Of a DNA stretch of 5,902 bases, positions 1 to 5,885 are shown piece after piece. This stretch comes from Gammaproteobacteria bacterium (GTDB lineage Bacteria > Pseudomonadota > Gammaproteobacteria > Chromatiales > Chromatiaceae). Both the position numbers and the translations under genes were made by a program. The stretch is from assembly GCA_015231665.1 (NCBI GenBank), contig JADGBD010000114.1, positions 467 through 6,368 on the forward strand. Reading direction: 5' to 3'. Each line of letters opens with the position of its first letter. Within the stretch, counting starts at the first letter, position 1. The notes below the pieces were generated by a model. It did not search any database and had not been told where the DNA came from. It worked only from the letters and a program-made list of their open reading frames with translations.

Positions 1-82
1 TGCCGCTGTCGGGGTCGCCCTTGGCGGGGTCATAGATCCAGTCGCAGATGGCGCAGCGATAGGAGGGTGCGGTCTCGGCCAT
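1..82 (-). CDS. Rubredoxin, N-terminal part (cut by window edge)
   Basis: Rubredoxins are small cytoplasmic one-electron carriers with a single iron held by four cysteines in two CxxC-type motifs. The reverse strand from an ATG at 80-82 reads 27 codons to the window edge. The peptide contains Y-R-C-A-I-C-D-W-I-Y-D-P-A-K-G-D-P-D, which is the first iron-binding CxxC (Cys10 and Cys13) followed by the family's invariant Y-D-P/E-x-x-G-D-P stretch. The second CxxC motif lies outside the window. A GAGGAA ribosome-binding sequence sits 3 to 4 bases upstream of the ATG (bases 86-91). The gene is divergent from the small lipoprotein gene. The sequence resembles electron-transfer rubredoxins rather than the hydrogenase-linked HupI/HoxR type, which has a different segment after the first CxxC; this is my reading of a short fragment. 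Its redox partner cannot be told from here. Confidence 0.9.
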   Translation of the reverse strand, partial: MAETAPSYRCAICDWIYDPAKGDPDSG

Positions 83-320
83 GCTTTCCTCGATGCAGCT
101 TGGGGTAGAGGCTGGGATGGTGCCTGATACGGAGCCTGATATTGAACTGGCGATTGTACACTTTTGCCCGGCTGGGCATCGAGTTCCAGCGCAGAGCGGT
201 GGCAGCGAGGCAAAGAAATTCCAGCTGCGGCTGCTCTGCTAATTTCAGTTTTTAATTCAAAGTTGTACTATGGCAATCTTAAATTGCAGTCTTAAGCATT
301 TTTTACCCATGGAGACGGCC
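83..320. other. Divergent intergenic region, no gene seen
   Basis: This region separates the rubredoxin gene (reading left) from the small lipoprotein gene (reading right). I see no convincing coding sequence or RNA gene in it. Possible -10 elements are TACAAT on the minus strand (153-158), which would serve rubredoxin with a leader of about 64 bases, and TACTAT (266-271) or TTTAAT (251-256) on the plus strand for the lipoprotein. None has a convincing -35 partner. The right part (240-310) is clearly more A/T-rich than the rest, as expected for a promoter/leader. An 8-base direct repeat GCCTGATA occurs at 122-129 and 134-141 (12-base period). Confidence 0.5.
311..315 (+). promoter_or_regulatory. 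Ribosome binding site deciding the lipoprotein start
   Basis: GGAGA lies 5 bases before the ATG at 321. An in-frame ATG at 309 and an earlier one at 270 also exist, but the Shine-Dalgarno-like sequence and the immediate onset of a lipoprotein signal peptide (M-K-A-F-K) both favour the 321 start. Confidence 0.6.
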
Positions 321-521
321 ATGAAAGCCTTTAAACTCATGCTGCTCGCGGCCTTGGCTTTGCCTTTGCTGAGTGCTTGCGATAATGCCAGAAACACCAA
401 CAACATCAGCCAGGCCGACATGAACGCGGTGCGGACCGAGGCCAGCCGGGCTCACGCGGCCACGGCTCAGACCGAGACCCATCATCGGGTGCGCGACAGC
501 TGGTACATAGTCCATCCCTGA
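321..521 (+). CDS. Small predicted lipoprotein of unknown function
   Basis: I do not recognise a family. The 66-residue product starts with a lipoprotein signal peptide: two lysines (residues 2 and 5), a hydrophobic stretch (about 6-17), then the lipobox L-S-A-C with the lipidated cysteine at residue 20. The mature part would be only 47 residues, polar, rich in Ala, Asn, Thr, His and Arg, with no further cysteine or membrane segment, ending in W-Y-I-V-H-P. The residue after the cysteine is Asp; in enterobacteria Asp at +2 keeps a lipoprotein in the inner membrane by avoiding the Lol sorting system. Whether that rule holds in this organism is inference. The start at 321 is chosen for the GGAGA site and the signal peptide; an in-frame start at 270 would put 17 unusual residues before it. 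It converges on mltD, with only 13 bases between the two stop codons. Confidence 0.65.
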   Translation: MKAFKLMLLAALALPLLSACDNARNTNNISQADMNAVRTEASRAHAATAQTETHHRVRDSWYIVHP

Positions 522-534
522 TAGATGTTCTCGA

Positions 535-1803
535 CTAGCTGGCGGGTTTGTTCGGCGCGGTTTGGTCGGAGGAGCGAGTGCTCAGCAGGTCGGTATGGCC
601 AGTGTAGGCGGCGGGTGGATAGGGGGTGGGGACCAGCAGGGTACTGGCCAGCTTGAGTTGCTTGCTCTTTAGCTGGTTGGCGTGCTGAATTAGCTCCACA
701 TCGCTTTTGTAGCGCTTGGCGATCTTTGCCAGGGTATCGCCCTTGGTGACCTTGTGAGGTTGCAGGCGCAGGCGATCTTCCAGGGGAACCGCCGCCAGAC
801 GCTGGCTGAATGGCTCGATGCGATCCGCCGGCAAGAGCAAGCGATGGGGGCCCTTGACCCCGGTATGCCAGCCTTTGAAGCCGGGATTGAGACGGCGTAA
901 GTCTTCCAGATCCAAATCCGCCAGGTTGGCCAGCAGCTGCAGGTCCGTAGGCCCGTCGAGGCGGAACAGTTCCAGGTTGCTCTTGTCTCCGGTGGGCACC
1001 AGCGCCACCCCGAACTGCTCCGGCTGCAGGTATATCTGCTTGAGGGCGAGAATCTTGGGCACATAGACCTTGGTCTCGCTGGGCAGGTCCAGGGACCAGT
1101 AGTCGGTGGGCTTGCCCTGTTTGCTGTTCTTCTTGATCGCGCGACGCACCGCGGGGCTGCCGGCGTTGTAGGCGGCCAGGCTAAGGGCCCAGTCGCCATC
1201 GAACTCCTGGTTGATCTGGGTCAGGTAATCCAGGGCGGCGCGGGTGGATGAGACCAGGTCCTTGCGGCTGTCAAACCAGCGGCCCTCGGTCAGACCAAAG
1301 GCCTTGGCGGTCGCCGGAATGAACTGCCAGATGCCGGTGGCACGGTCGTAAGAGCGGGCATGGGGACGGTAGCCGCTTTCCACCATGGGGATCAGGGCCA
1401 ATTCGCCGGGGAGATTGCGTTTGTCCAATTCATCGAGGACATAGCCCAGGTATTGGCTAGATTGTTCCTGGGTCCGACTCAGCTGGGTCGGATACTTGAG
1501 AAAGTGATTGCGTTGCAGGGCAATGCGGGGATTGGTAGGCGATTCGAGGGAGAAACTGCTTTGGAGTCGCTGCCAGATGTTCAGTGGTGGCGGGATGTCA
1601 TCGGGCTGAAGGTCGTTGGAACCTGGGGTGTTTTTGTTTCTCTGGTCACCGGCCACCACGGCAGTTGCGCCGGCCTCGTCCAGATCGAAGTCCGTGGATG
1701 CCATCTGCATCTGGGTTGATGTGCAGCCATGCAAACACAGCAGCAGGCACAGGACCAAGCCGCTCATTAAGGGTGTTCTCTGGCCATATGCGCCGTAGGT
1801 CAT
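535..1803 (-). CDS. mltD: Membrane-bound lytic murein transglycosylase D (MltD-like)
   Basis: MltD-type enzymes cleave the MurNAc-GlcNAc bond of peptidoglycan, forming 1,6-anhydro-muropeptides, and are anchored as lipoproteins. From the ATG at 1803 (422 aa) a signal peptide ends in the lipobox L-H-G-C, cysteine 27, followed by Thr-Ser, compatible with outer-membrane sorting. The SLT (lysozyme-like) domain spans roughly 110-230: I-P-M-V-E-S-G-Y carries the catalytic Glu142, then A-T-G-I-W-Q-F-I-P and S-L-A-A-Y-N-A-G. A linker with L-R-R-L-N-P-G-F follows, then one clear LysM peptidoglycan-binding domain (about 349-392, H-K-V-T-K-G-D-T-L). E. coli MltD (452 aa) is usually described with two LysM domains, so this one is shorter at the C-terminus. 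Start choice is uncertain: an upstream TTG at 1842 gives 435 aa and an ATG at 1767 gives 410 aa. The latter lacks any positive charge in the signal peptide, so 1803 is preferred; no start has a strong Shine-Dalgarno. Confidence 0.93.
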   Translation of the reverse strand: MTYGAYGQRTPLMSGLVLCLLLCLHGCTSTQMQMASTDFDLDEAGATAVVAGDQRNKNTPGSNDLQPDDIPPPLNIWQRLQSSFSLESPTNPRIALQRNHFLKYPTQLSRTQEQSSQYLGYVLDELDKRNLPGELALIPMVESGYRPHARSYDRATGIWQFIPATAKAFGLTEGRWFDSRKDLVSSTRAALDYLTQINQEFDGDWALSLAAYNAGSPAVRRAIKKNSKQGKPTDYWSLDLPSETKVYVPKILALKQIYLQPEQFGVALVPTGDKSNLELFRLDGPTDLQLLANLADLDLEDLRRLNPGFKGWHTGVKGPHRLLLPADRIEPFSQRLAAVPLEDRLRLQPHKVTKGDTLAKIAKRYKSDVELIQHANQLKSKQLKLASTLLVPTPYPPAAYTGHTDLLSTRSSDQTAPNKPAS

Positions 1804-1864
1804 AGCATCAATCTGGCTAACTGCTACATAATGGGCAGGCAAATATACGTTAAGACTTCCTGGG
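1804..1864. promoter_or_regulatory. Short divergent promoter region, mltD / methyltransferase
   Basis: Only about 60 bases separate the two divergent start codons, so both promoters must lie here or overlap the coding ends. On the minus strand, TTAACG (1848-1853) and TATGTA (1825-1830) are 17 bases apart, a weak sigma70-like pair for mltD. On the plus strand, CATAAT (1827-1832) or TATACG (1844-1849) could be a -10 for the methyltransferase-rnhA-dnaQ unit, without a good -35. The segment is A/T-rich compared with its surroundings. The existence of promoters here follows from the layout; the exact elements are guesses. Confidence 0.35.
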
Positions 1865-2620
1865 ATGCCACTAGAAAAATCAGTTTATCCGAGCATGAGC
1901 GCTATTGATGGCTTCTGGCGCGATTCGGCGGCGGGCAGGGACCTGTGTCGGCTTGAGACCGAGGCCTTGGAGGGCCTGCAGGATCGCCTCTACGGCCAGT
2001 TCATGCTGCAAGTGGGCTGCCTGGGTCAGGGTTGTCCGCCGCCGCGCTTTCGCGGCCTGCGTCAGCAATTCATCCTCTCGGCCGGCGCGGCCTCCGGCTG
2101 CAGTCTGCTCGGCGAGATGGCCCGTTGGCCGATCGCCAGCTCATCGGTCAACGCCGTCTATCTGCCCCATGTGCTGGAATTTGTTGCTGACCCTCACGGG
2201 CTGCTGCGGGAGGCGGATCGCTCGCTGATCCCCGATGGCCGGCTGCTCATCAGCCTGTTCAACCCCTTCAGTCAGTTCGGCATCCGCCGCCTGTTTGGCG
2301 GCAGCTATCCCTGGTCGGGGCATTTCATCAGTCCCGGGCGTCTGAACGACTGGCTGCGTCTGCTCGGCTTTGAGCTGGAGCAGGTGATTCACCTGGGACA
2401 GAGGCCACCCCTGCAGCGGCAGATGCTGTATAACCGCTTTGCCCTGATGGATCGGTTGGGGCAGCGGTTCTGGCCCGGCTTCGGCGGGGTCTATATGGTG
2501 TTGGCGGTCAAGCGCGAGGTACCCATGACCCTGTTGCGCCCCAGCTGGAAGAATAAACGCGGCTTTGTCCATCAGGGCGGCATTGCCGAGCCGACGACGC
2601 GGAGTGACCAGGGTGTCTGA
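1865..2620 (+). CDS. YafS-like class I methyltransferase-fold protein
   Basis: The 251-residue product resembles E. coli YafS and the methyltransferase-domain protein usually found beside rnhA in gammaproteobacteria. Its biological substrate is not known to me. Visible family features are: L-Q-V-G-C-L-G-Q-G (about 48-56) in the place of the SAM-binding glycine loop; [12 protein letters not shown] (95-106); the strong signature [11 protein letters not shown] (109-119); and [13 protein letters not shown] (124-136), typical of Methyltransf_11-like proteins. No membrane segment or signal peptide is seen, so it is presumably cytoplasmic. The cofactor region is degenerate: no clear acidic residue follows motif I where SAM ribose is normally held. 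The start is uncertain; ATG 1895 (residue 11, M-S-A-I-D-G-F-W) is an alternative, and neither has a good Shine-Dalgarno. The 3' end overlaps rnhA by 8 bases, which indicates a common transcript. Confidence 0.85.
   Translation: MPLEKSVYPSMSAIDGFWRDSAAGRDLCRLETEALEGLQDRLYGQFMLQVGCLGQGCPPPRFRGLRQQFILSAGAASGCSLLGEMARWPIASSSVNAVYLPHVLEFVADPHGLLREADRSLIPDGRLLISLFNPFSQFGIRRLFGGSYPWSGHFISPGRLNDWLRLLGFELEQVIHLGQRPPLQRQMLYNRFALMDRLGQRFWPGFGGVYMVLAVKREVPMTLLRPSWKNKRGFVHQGGIAEPTTRSDQGV
2601..2604 (+). promoter_or_regulatory. Ribosome binding site deciding the rnhA start
   Basis: GGAG at 2601-2604 is 8 bases before the GTG at 2613 and lies inside the end of the methyltransferase gene. The other in-frame GTG (2604) overlaps this site and has no Shine-Dalgarno of its own. 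Confidence 0.6.
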
Positions 2621-3053
2621 GCGGATTGAAATCTATACCGATGGTGCCTGCAAGGGCAATCCGGGTCCCGGCGGCTGGGGCGCTCTGCTGCGCTTCAAGG
2701 ATGCGGAGAAGCAGCTTTATGGCGGTGTCGCGGACACCACCAACAACCGCATGGAGCTGACGGCGGTGATCTGCGCCCTGCAGGCGCTGAAACGGCCTTG
2801 CGCGGTGCGGATCACCACAGATTCGCAATATGTGAAGAACGGCATCAGCAGCTGGATCAAGGGCTGGAAGCGCAATGGCTGGCGCACCGCGAGCAAGCAG
2901 CCGGTGAAGAACATCGAGCTTTGGCAGGCGCTGGATGCCGAGGTCGCCAAGCATCAGGTGGAATGGGCCTGGGTCAAGGGCCACAGCGGCCATCCGGAGA
3001 ATGAGCTGGCCGATCAGCTGGCCAACAAGGGCATTGCGGAGCTGAAGAAATGA
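2613..3053 (+). CDS. rnhA: Ribonuclease HI
   Basis: RNase HI cuts the RNA strand of RNA-DNA hybrids, removing R-loops and helping to clear primers; it is a cytoplasmic Mg-dependent enzyme. From the GTG at 2613 the protein has 146 residues (E. coli: 155). All catalytic residues are present and, with this start, fall on exactly the E. coli numbers: Asp10 ([17 protein letters not shown]), Glu48 (N-N-R-M-E-L-T), Asp70 (T-T-D-S-Q-Y-V), His124 (V-K-G-H-S-G-H) and Asp134 (N-E-L-A-D). The basic handle region K83-G-W-K-R-N-G-W-R (83-91) used for substrate binding is also present. The identical numbering and the GGAG at 2601 support this start over upstream TTG 2565 or GTG 2604. It overlaps the preceding gene by 8 bases and the next by 4 (ATGA), so translation of the three genes is probably coupled. 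In E. coli rnhA and dnaQ are divergent; here they run in the same direction, as in Pseudomonas. Confidence 0.97.
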   Translation: MSERIEIYTDGACKGNPGPGGWGALLRFKDAEKQLYGGVADTTNNRMELTAVICALQALKRPCAVRITTDSQYVKNGISSWIKGWKRNGWRTASKQPVKNIELWQALDAEVAKHQVEWAWVKGHSGHPENELADQLANKGIAELKK

Positions 3054-3760
3054 GCCGACAGATTGTGCTGGATACGGAAACCACCGGCCTGGAGCCGGCG
3101 GAGGGGCACCGGATTATCGAAATTGGCTGCATCGAGATGATCGATCGGCGTCTCACCGGCAACAACTTTCATCAGTACCTGCAGCCGGACCGGGAGATCG
3201 ACGCCGGCGCCATCGAGGTCCACGGCATCAGCAACGAGTTTCTCGCCGACAAGCCGCGCTTCGCTGAGATCGCCAGTCGGCTGCTGGATTACCTGCGCGA
3301 TGCCGAGCTGATCATTCACAACGCCGCCTTTGATGTGGGCTTTATCAACCACGAGTTTAGCCTGTTGGGGCAGGGGCTTGGGCGGATTGATGACTATTGC
3401 CAGGTCACCGACTCCCTGGCCCTGGCGCGGAAAAAGCACCCCGGCCAGCGCAACAGCCTGGATGCCCTGTGCAAGCGTTACGAGGTGAACAACAGCCACC
3501 GTGACCTGCACGGCGCTCTGCTCGATGCGGAAATCCTCGCCGAGGTCTATCTGGCCATGACCGGCGGGCAAAAAAGCCTGTTGTTGCACGAGGACGAGCA
3601 GGAATACGGCCAGCCCAAAGACACCGCGATTCGCCGCCTGCCCCAGAACCGGCCGCCGCTGCCGGTGATCAAGGCCACGGCGGCAGAACTGCTCGCCCAC
3701 GAGCAGCGCCTGCAGGCCATAGCCAAGGCCTCAGGCCGACCGGCACTGCAGTGGGATTAG
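3050..3760 (+). CDS. dnaQ: DNA polymerase III epsilon subunit (3'-5' proofreading exonuclease)
   Basis: Epsilon removes misincorporated nucleotides during replication as part of the Pol III core with alpha (DnaE) and theta. The 236-residue product (E. coli: 243) has the complete DEDDh exonuclease set: Asp8 and Glu10 (L-D-T-E-T-T-G, ExoI), Asp95 (H-N-A-A-F-D, ExoII), and His154 and Asp159 (H-G-A-L-L-D-A, ExoIII). After the catalytic domain, Q174-K-S-L-L-L fits a sliding-clamp binding motif in the position where E. coli epsilon carries its own (Q-T-S-M-A-F). A flexible Gln/Pro-containing linker (about 180-208) leads to the C-terminal segment that binds DnaE ([10 protein letters not shown], around 215-224). 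The ATG start overlaps the rnhA stop as ATGA, with GGAG at 3038-3041 8 bases upstream. The start is the same as in homologues beginning [11 protein letters not shown]. It is the last gene of the plus-strand unit. Confidence 0.97.
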   Translation: MSRQIVLDTETTGLEPAEGHRIIEIGCIEMIDRRLTGNNFHQYLQPDREIDAGAIEVHGISNEFLADKPRFAEIASRLLDYLRDAELIIHNAAFDVGFINHEFSLLGQGLGRIDDYCQVTDSLALARKKHPGQRNSLDALCKRYEVNNSHRDLHGALLDAEILAEVYLAMTGGQKSLLLHEDEQEYGQPKDTAIRRLPQNRPPLPVIKATAAELLAHEQRLQAIAKASGRPALQWD

Positions 3761-3781
3761 CGGGGTAGCTCAGTGATGCCT

Positions 3782-3818
3782 TGAAAAATGGAGTAATTCA
3801 GGACGCATTCCTTTTTCA
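3782..3818. terminator. Possible bidirectional terminator hairpin
   Basis: In the 101-base gap between the converging dnaQ and fixH genes, TGAAAAA (3782-3788) and GGAGT (3790-3794) can pair with ATTCC (3807-3811) and TTTTTCA (3812-3818), leaving one bulged T, one G-T pair and a 12-base loop. The A-run/stem/T-run layout reads as an intrinsic terminator from either strand, fitting its place between convergent operons. The inner stem is short and not very G/C-rich, so termination strength is doubtful. Confidence 0.35.
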
Positions 3819-3861
3819 TCTCCGCGATCTCGGCGCTTCTTTGCGTCCTTCCGTCTTCCCA

Positions 3862-4368
3862 TCAGGGCTCCAGGGTCACTTGGCTGCTCTGGGGGAAGCG
3901 CGCCCGGCCGGTGAGCTTCCATTCGCTGTTGCTCGGGGCCAGGCTGACGCGCCAGCTGGCCTTGGGGATTTCCGGCAGGCGGGAGAGGTAAAGGCCGTCG
4001 CCGGCCAGGGTCATGAGAATTTTCTCATCCAACCCCTTGACTGTGGGGTGCACCAGTTGCAGCTCAAGCAGTGGCGGTGGACTGGTCAGCTTGCCGCTGA
4101 GATTGGCGCGCAGTTCGCGGGTATCGGGGTCAAAAAGCACCACCGCCCGCAGCCCCAGAGTCTGGGCGAAGCGGGTTTTCGATAGATCCTGATTGATTGC
4201 CAGACCTTCCTTGTAATAGTCGTCCGAGACCAGGCCATCGGCGGTTTGTATGGCGCTGTTGATCAGGAACATGGACGCAACCACGGCGGTGCCGGGAATG
4301 CTGATGATGAACCAAGGCCAGAACTGCTTGTACCAAGGTTTGTCATCTTCCATCGGGTGGTGATTCAT
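3862..4368 (-). CDS. fixH: FixH family protein (cbb3 oxidase assembly)
   Basis: FixH/CcoH proteins are small membrane-anchored accessory proteins needed for, or associated with, assembly of the cbb3-type cytochrome c oxidase. The 168-residue product has a short cytoplasmic N-terminus with P-W-Y-K-Q-F-W-P-W-F (11-20), one membrane segment (about 18-38), and then the family signature V-S-D-D-Y-Y-K-E-G-L-A-I-N-Q-D (47-61), followed by a periplasmic beta-rich domain. It lies 17 bases downstream of ccoG in the same direction, which is the usual FixG-FixH order. The start has AGAGG 7 bases upstream; a second in-frame ATG (residue 6) is possible. It is the last gene of its operon in this window: no ccoI (copper ATPase) or ccoS follows, since dnaQ converges on it. 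Length is normal for the family. Confidence 0.92.
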   Translation of the reverse strand: MNHHPMEDDKPWYKQFWPWFIISIPGTAVVASMFLINSAIQTADGLVSDDYYKEGLAINQDLSKTRFAQTLGLRAVVLFDPDTRELRANLSGKLTSPPPLLELQLVHPTVKGLDEKILMTLAGDGLYLSRLPEIPKASWRVSLAPSNSEWKLTGRARFPQSSQVTLEP

Positions 4369-4385
4369 GCATTTGCCTCTTGTGA

Positions 4386-5789
4386 TTAACCCCTCGGGCC
4401 GAGGAATCGGTTTTCTTGGGTGACTCCCAGATTCTCGGTCTTGAGTGATTTCAGATGGAAAGAAATTTTACTGGTGGCGGCCTTGAGATTCACCGGATCA
4501 ACCTGAATGCGGATGGGGAGATCGAGAATCTTGCCGGCGCCCACCTCTAAGGTCTTGTTGGCGAGCAAAAGTTCCGCACCCTCGACACCGCTGATGCTCA
4601 GCTCGAAGACCTCGTCCTGCTCCTGCATGTTGAGCACCCGCAGGGTATAGACGTTTTCGATCAGACCCTGATCGTTTTCTACATAGAGGGTGTTGCGGTC
4701 ACGCAGTATGTCCAGCTCCAGCGGTACCCGAGTGACCAGACTGTAGATCAAGCCGGCGGTAATCAGCAGCAGCATGGAGCCATAGACCAGCACCCGCGGG
4801 CGCAGCAGCTTGGTCTGGTTGCCGGCCAGGGCGTGTTCCGTGGTGTAGCGCACCAGGCCCTTGGGATAGCCCATCTTCTCCATGACCTCATCGCAGACGT
4901 CGATACAGGCAGCGCAGCCGATGCACTGGTACTGCAGGCCATCGCGGATATCGATGCCGGTGGGGCAGACCTGCACGCAGAGTTTGCAATCGACGCAGCT
5001 GCCCAGATTCAGCTCGGCCTGATCAGCGCCTTTCTTGCGCGCACCGCGGGGCTCGCCACGCTTTTCGTCATAGGCGATGAGCAGGGTGTCCTTGTCGAAC
5101 ATGGCACTCTGGAAGCGGGCATAGGGGCACATGTAGATGCACATCTGCTCGCGGAACCAGCCGGCGTTGCCGTAGGTGGCAAAGCCGTAGAACAGAATCC
5201 AGAAGATCTCCCAAGGCCCCAGGGTGTTGGTGAGAACCTCGGCCCAGAGGACGTCGATGGGGGTGAACCAGCCAACAAAGGTGAAGCCGGTCCAGAGGGA
5301 GAAGACCAGCCAGACCGTGTGCTTGGCGATCTTTTTCAGGGCCTTCTCGGCATTCATCTCAGCCTTGTTGAGCTTGAGCTGCTGCTGGCGGCTGCCTTCA
5401 ATCTTGCGCTCGAACCAGAGGAAGATGTCGGTCCAAACCGTCTGCGGGCAGGCGTAGCCGCACCAGAGGCGGCCGGCAACGGCGGTAAAGAAGAACAGGG
5501 CCAGGGCGCTGATGATCAGCAGCATGGACAGGTAGAAGAAATCTTGCGGCCAGAGGGTCAGGCCAAAGATGTGGAACTTGCGCGCCGGCAGGTCGAACAG
5601 AACGGCCTGCTGGCCGTCCCATTGCACATAGGGCATGCCATAAAAAAAACCCAGCAGGGCGACCATGGCGACGTTGCGCCAGAAGGCAAAGATGCCATGG
5701 ACCTCGCGGGGGATGATCTTCTCTCGTTTTTTGTAGAAGACCATGTCATCTGCGTCGGCCTGAGGGGTTTTGTTGGATGGGTCGCTCAT
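4386..5789 (-). CDS. ccoG: Cytochrome c oxidase accessory protein CcoG (FixG/RdxA)
   Basis: CcoG is a polyferredoxin-like inner-membrane protein that supports cbb3 oxidase biogenesis; in Rhodobacter it has been shown to reduce Cu(II) to Cu(I) for the oxidase copper centre. The 467-residue product has membrane segments at about 36-54, 84-106, 158-178, 192-206 and 334-354. Conserved cysteine pairs are W-C110-G-Y-A-C114-P-Q-T-V-W and M-C217-I-Y-M-C221-P-Y. Two 4Fe-4S motifs follow: C265-V-D-C-K-L-C-V-Q-V-C275-P and C289-I-G-C-A-A-C-I-D-V-C299-D. The C-terminal part (about 355-467) is the periplasmic Ig-like FixG_C domain. Length and all cysteines are as usual for the family, so the gene looks intact. 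A GGCGGA site is 8 bases before the ATG. fixH follows after 17 bases in the same operon. Oxygen-responsive control is suggested by the FNR/ANR-like site upstream. Confidence 0.97.
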   Translation of the reverse strand: MSDPSNKTPQADADDMVFYKKREKIIPREVHGIFAFWRNVAMVALLGFFYGMPYVQWDGQQAVLFDLPARKFHIFGLTLWPQDFFYLSMLLIISALALFFFTAVAGRLWCGYACPQTVWTDIFLWFERKIEGSRQQQLKLNKAEMNAEKALKKIAKHTVWLVFSLWTGFTFVGWFTPIDVLWAEVLTNTLGPWEIFWILFYGFATYGNAGWFREQMCIYMCPYARFQSAMFDKDTLLIAYDEKRGEPRGARKKGADQAELNLGSCVDCKLCVQVCPTGIDIRDGLQYQCIGCAACIDVCDEVMEKMGYPKGLVRYTTEHALAGNQTKLLRPRVLVYGSMLLLITAGLIYSLVTRVPLELDILRDRNTLYVENDQGLIENVYTLRVLNMQEQDEVFELSISGVEGAELLLANKTLEVGAGKILDLPIRIQVDPVNLKAATSKISFHLKSLKTENLGVTQENRFLGPRG

Positions 5790-5871
5790 GAGTGGATTCC
5801 GCCTGAATGTGCAGTCTGGGTAGGGATGGTTCAGTCTTGAAATACCTTAGTCCCTTCCGCCCAGTTGTGCA
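5790..5871 (-). promoter_or_regulatory. Leader and candidate -10 of the ccoG-fixH operon
   Basis: No gene is seen here. A candidate -10, TAAGGT (minus strand, 5844-5849), keeps the three most conserved positions of TATAAT. Its centre is 32 bases from the centre of the FNR-like site at 5872-5885, the spacing expected for a class II FNR-activated promoter (site centred near -41.5). Transcription would start near 5837 and leave a leader of about 48 bases. No good -35 is present, which also fits an activator-dependent promoter. This is inference from spacing and one weak element. Confidence 0.35.
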
Positions 5872-5885
5872 TTGATATCACGCAA
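5872..5885 (-). promoter_or_regulatory. FNR/ANR-like binding site
   Basis: TTGATATCACGCAA matches the FNR/ANR consensus TTGAT-N4-ATCAA at 8 of 10 defined positions: the left half (plus strand) is perfect and the right half, CGCAA, matches 3 of 5. Genes for cbb3 oxidase and its assembly factors are classic FNR/ANR/FnrL targets, so finding it about 80-100 bases upstream of ccoG makes biological sense. It is a single site found by eye; chance occurrence is possible. Confidence 0.45.

Noticed and set aside
278..296. CTTAA/TTAAG inverted repeat in the lipoprotein leader
   Set aside because: The 5-base, A/T-only arms around a 9-base loop are too weak to support a terminator, attenuator or operator.
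3014..3700. Minus-strand open frame (228 codons) opposite dnaQ
   Set aside because: It is antisense to an intact dnaQ with all catalytic motifs, and shows no recognisable domain or ribosome-binding site. It is a codon-bias shadow.
3761..3778. GCGGGGTAGCTCAGTGATGCC-like start just after dnaQ, resembling the 5' part and D-arm of a tRNA
   Set aside because: The likeness ends after about 15 bases. There is no anticodon arm, no GGTTCGA T-loop and no matching acceptor 3' strand downstream. It is taken as chance.
3781..4185. Plus-strand open frame (134 codons) over the dnaQ-fixH gap and fixH
   Set aside because: Most of it is antisense to fixH, whose signature motif is clear; its beginning lies in the putative terminator hairpin. 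No homology is recognised.
4833..5840. Long plus-strand open frame (335 codons) opposite ccoG
   Set aside because: It lies entirely antisense to an intact, strongly conserved ccoG. It is rich in Ala/Gly/Glu/Leu/Asp with no family motif, as expected from the reverse complement of a GC-rich coding gene.
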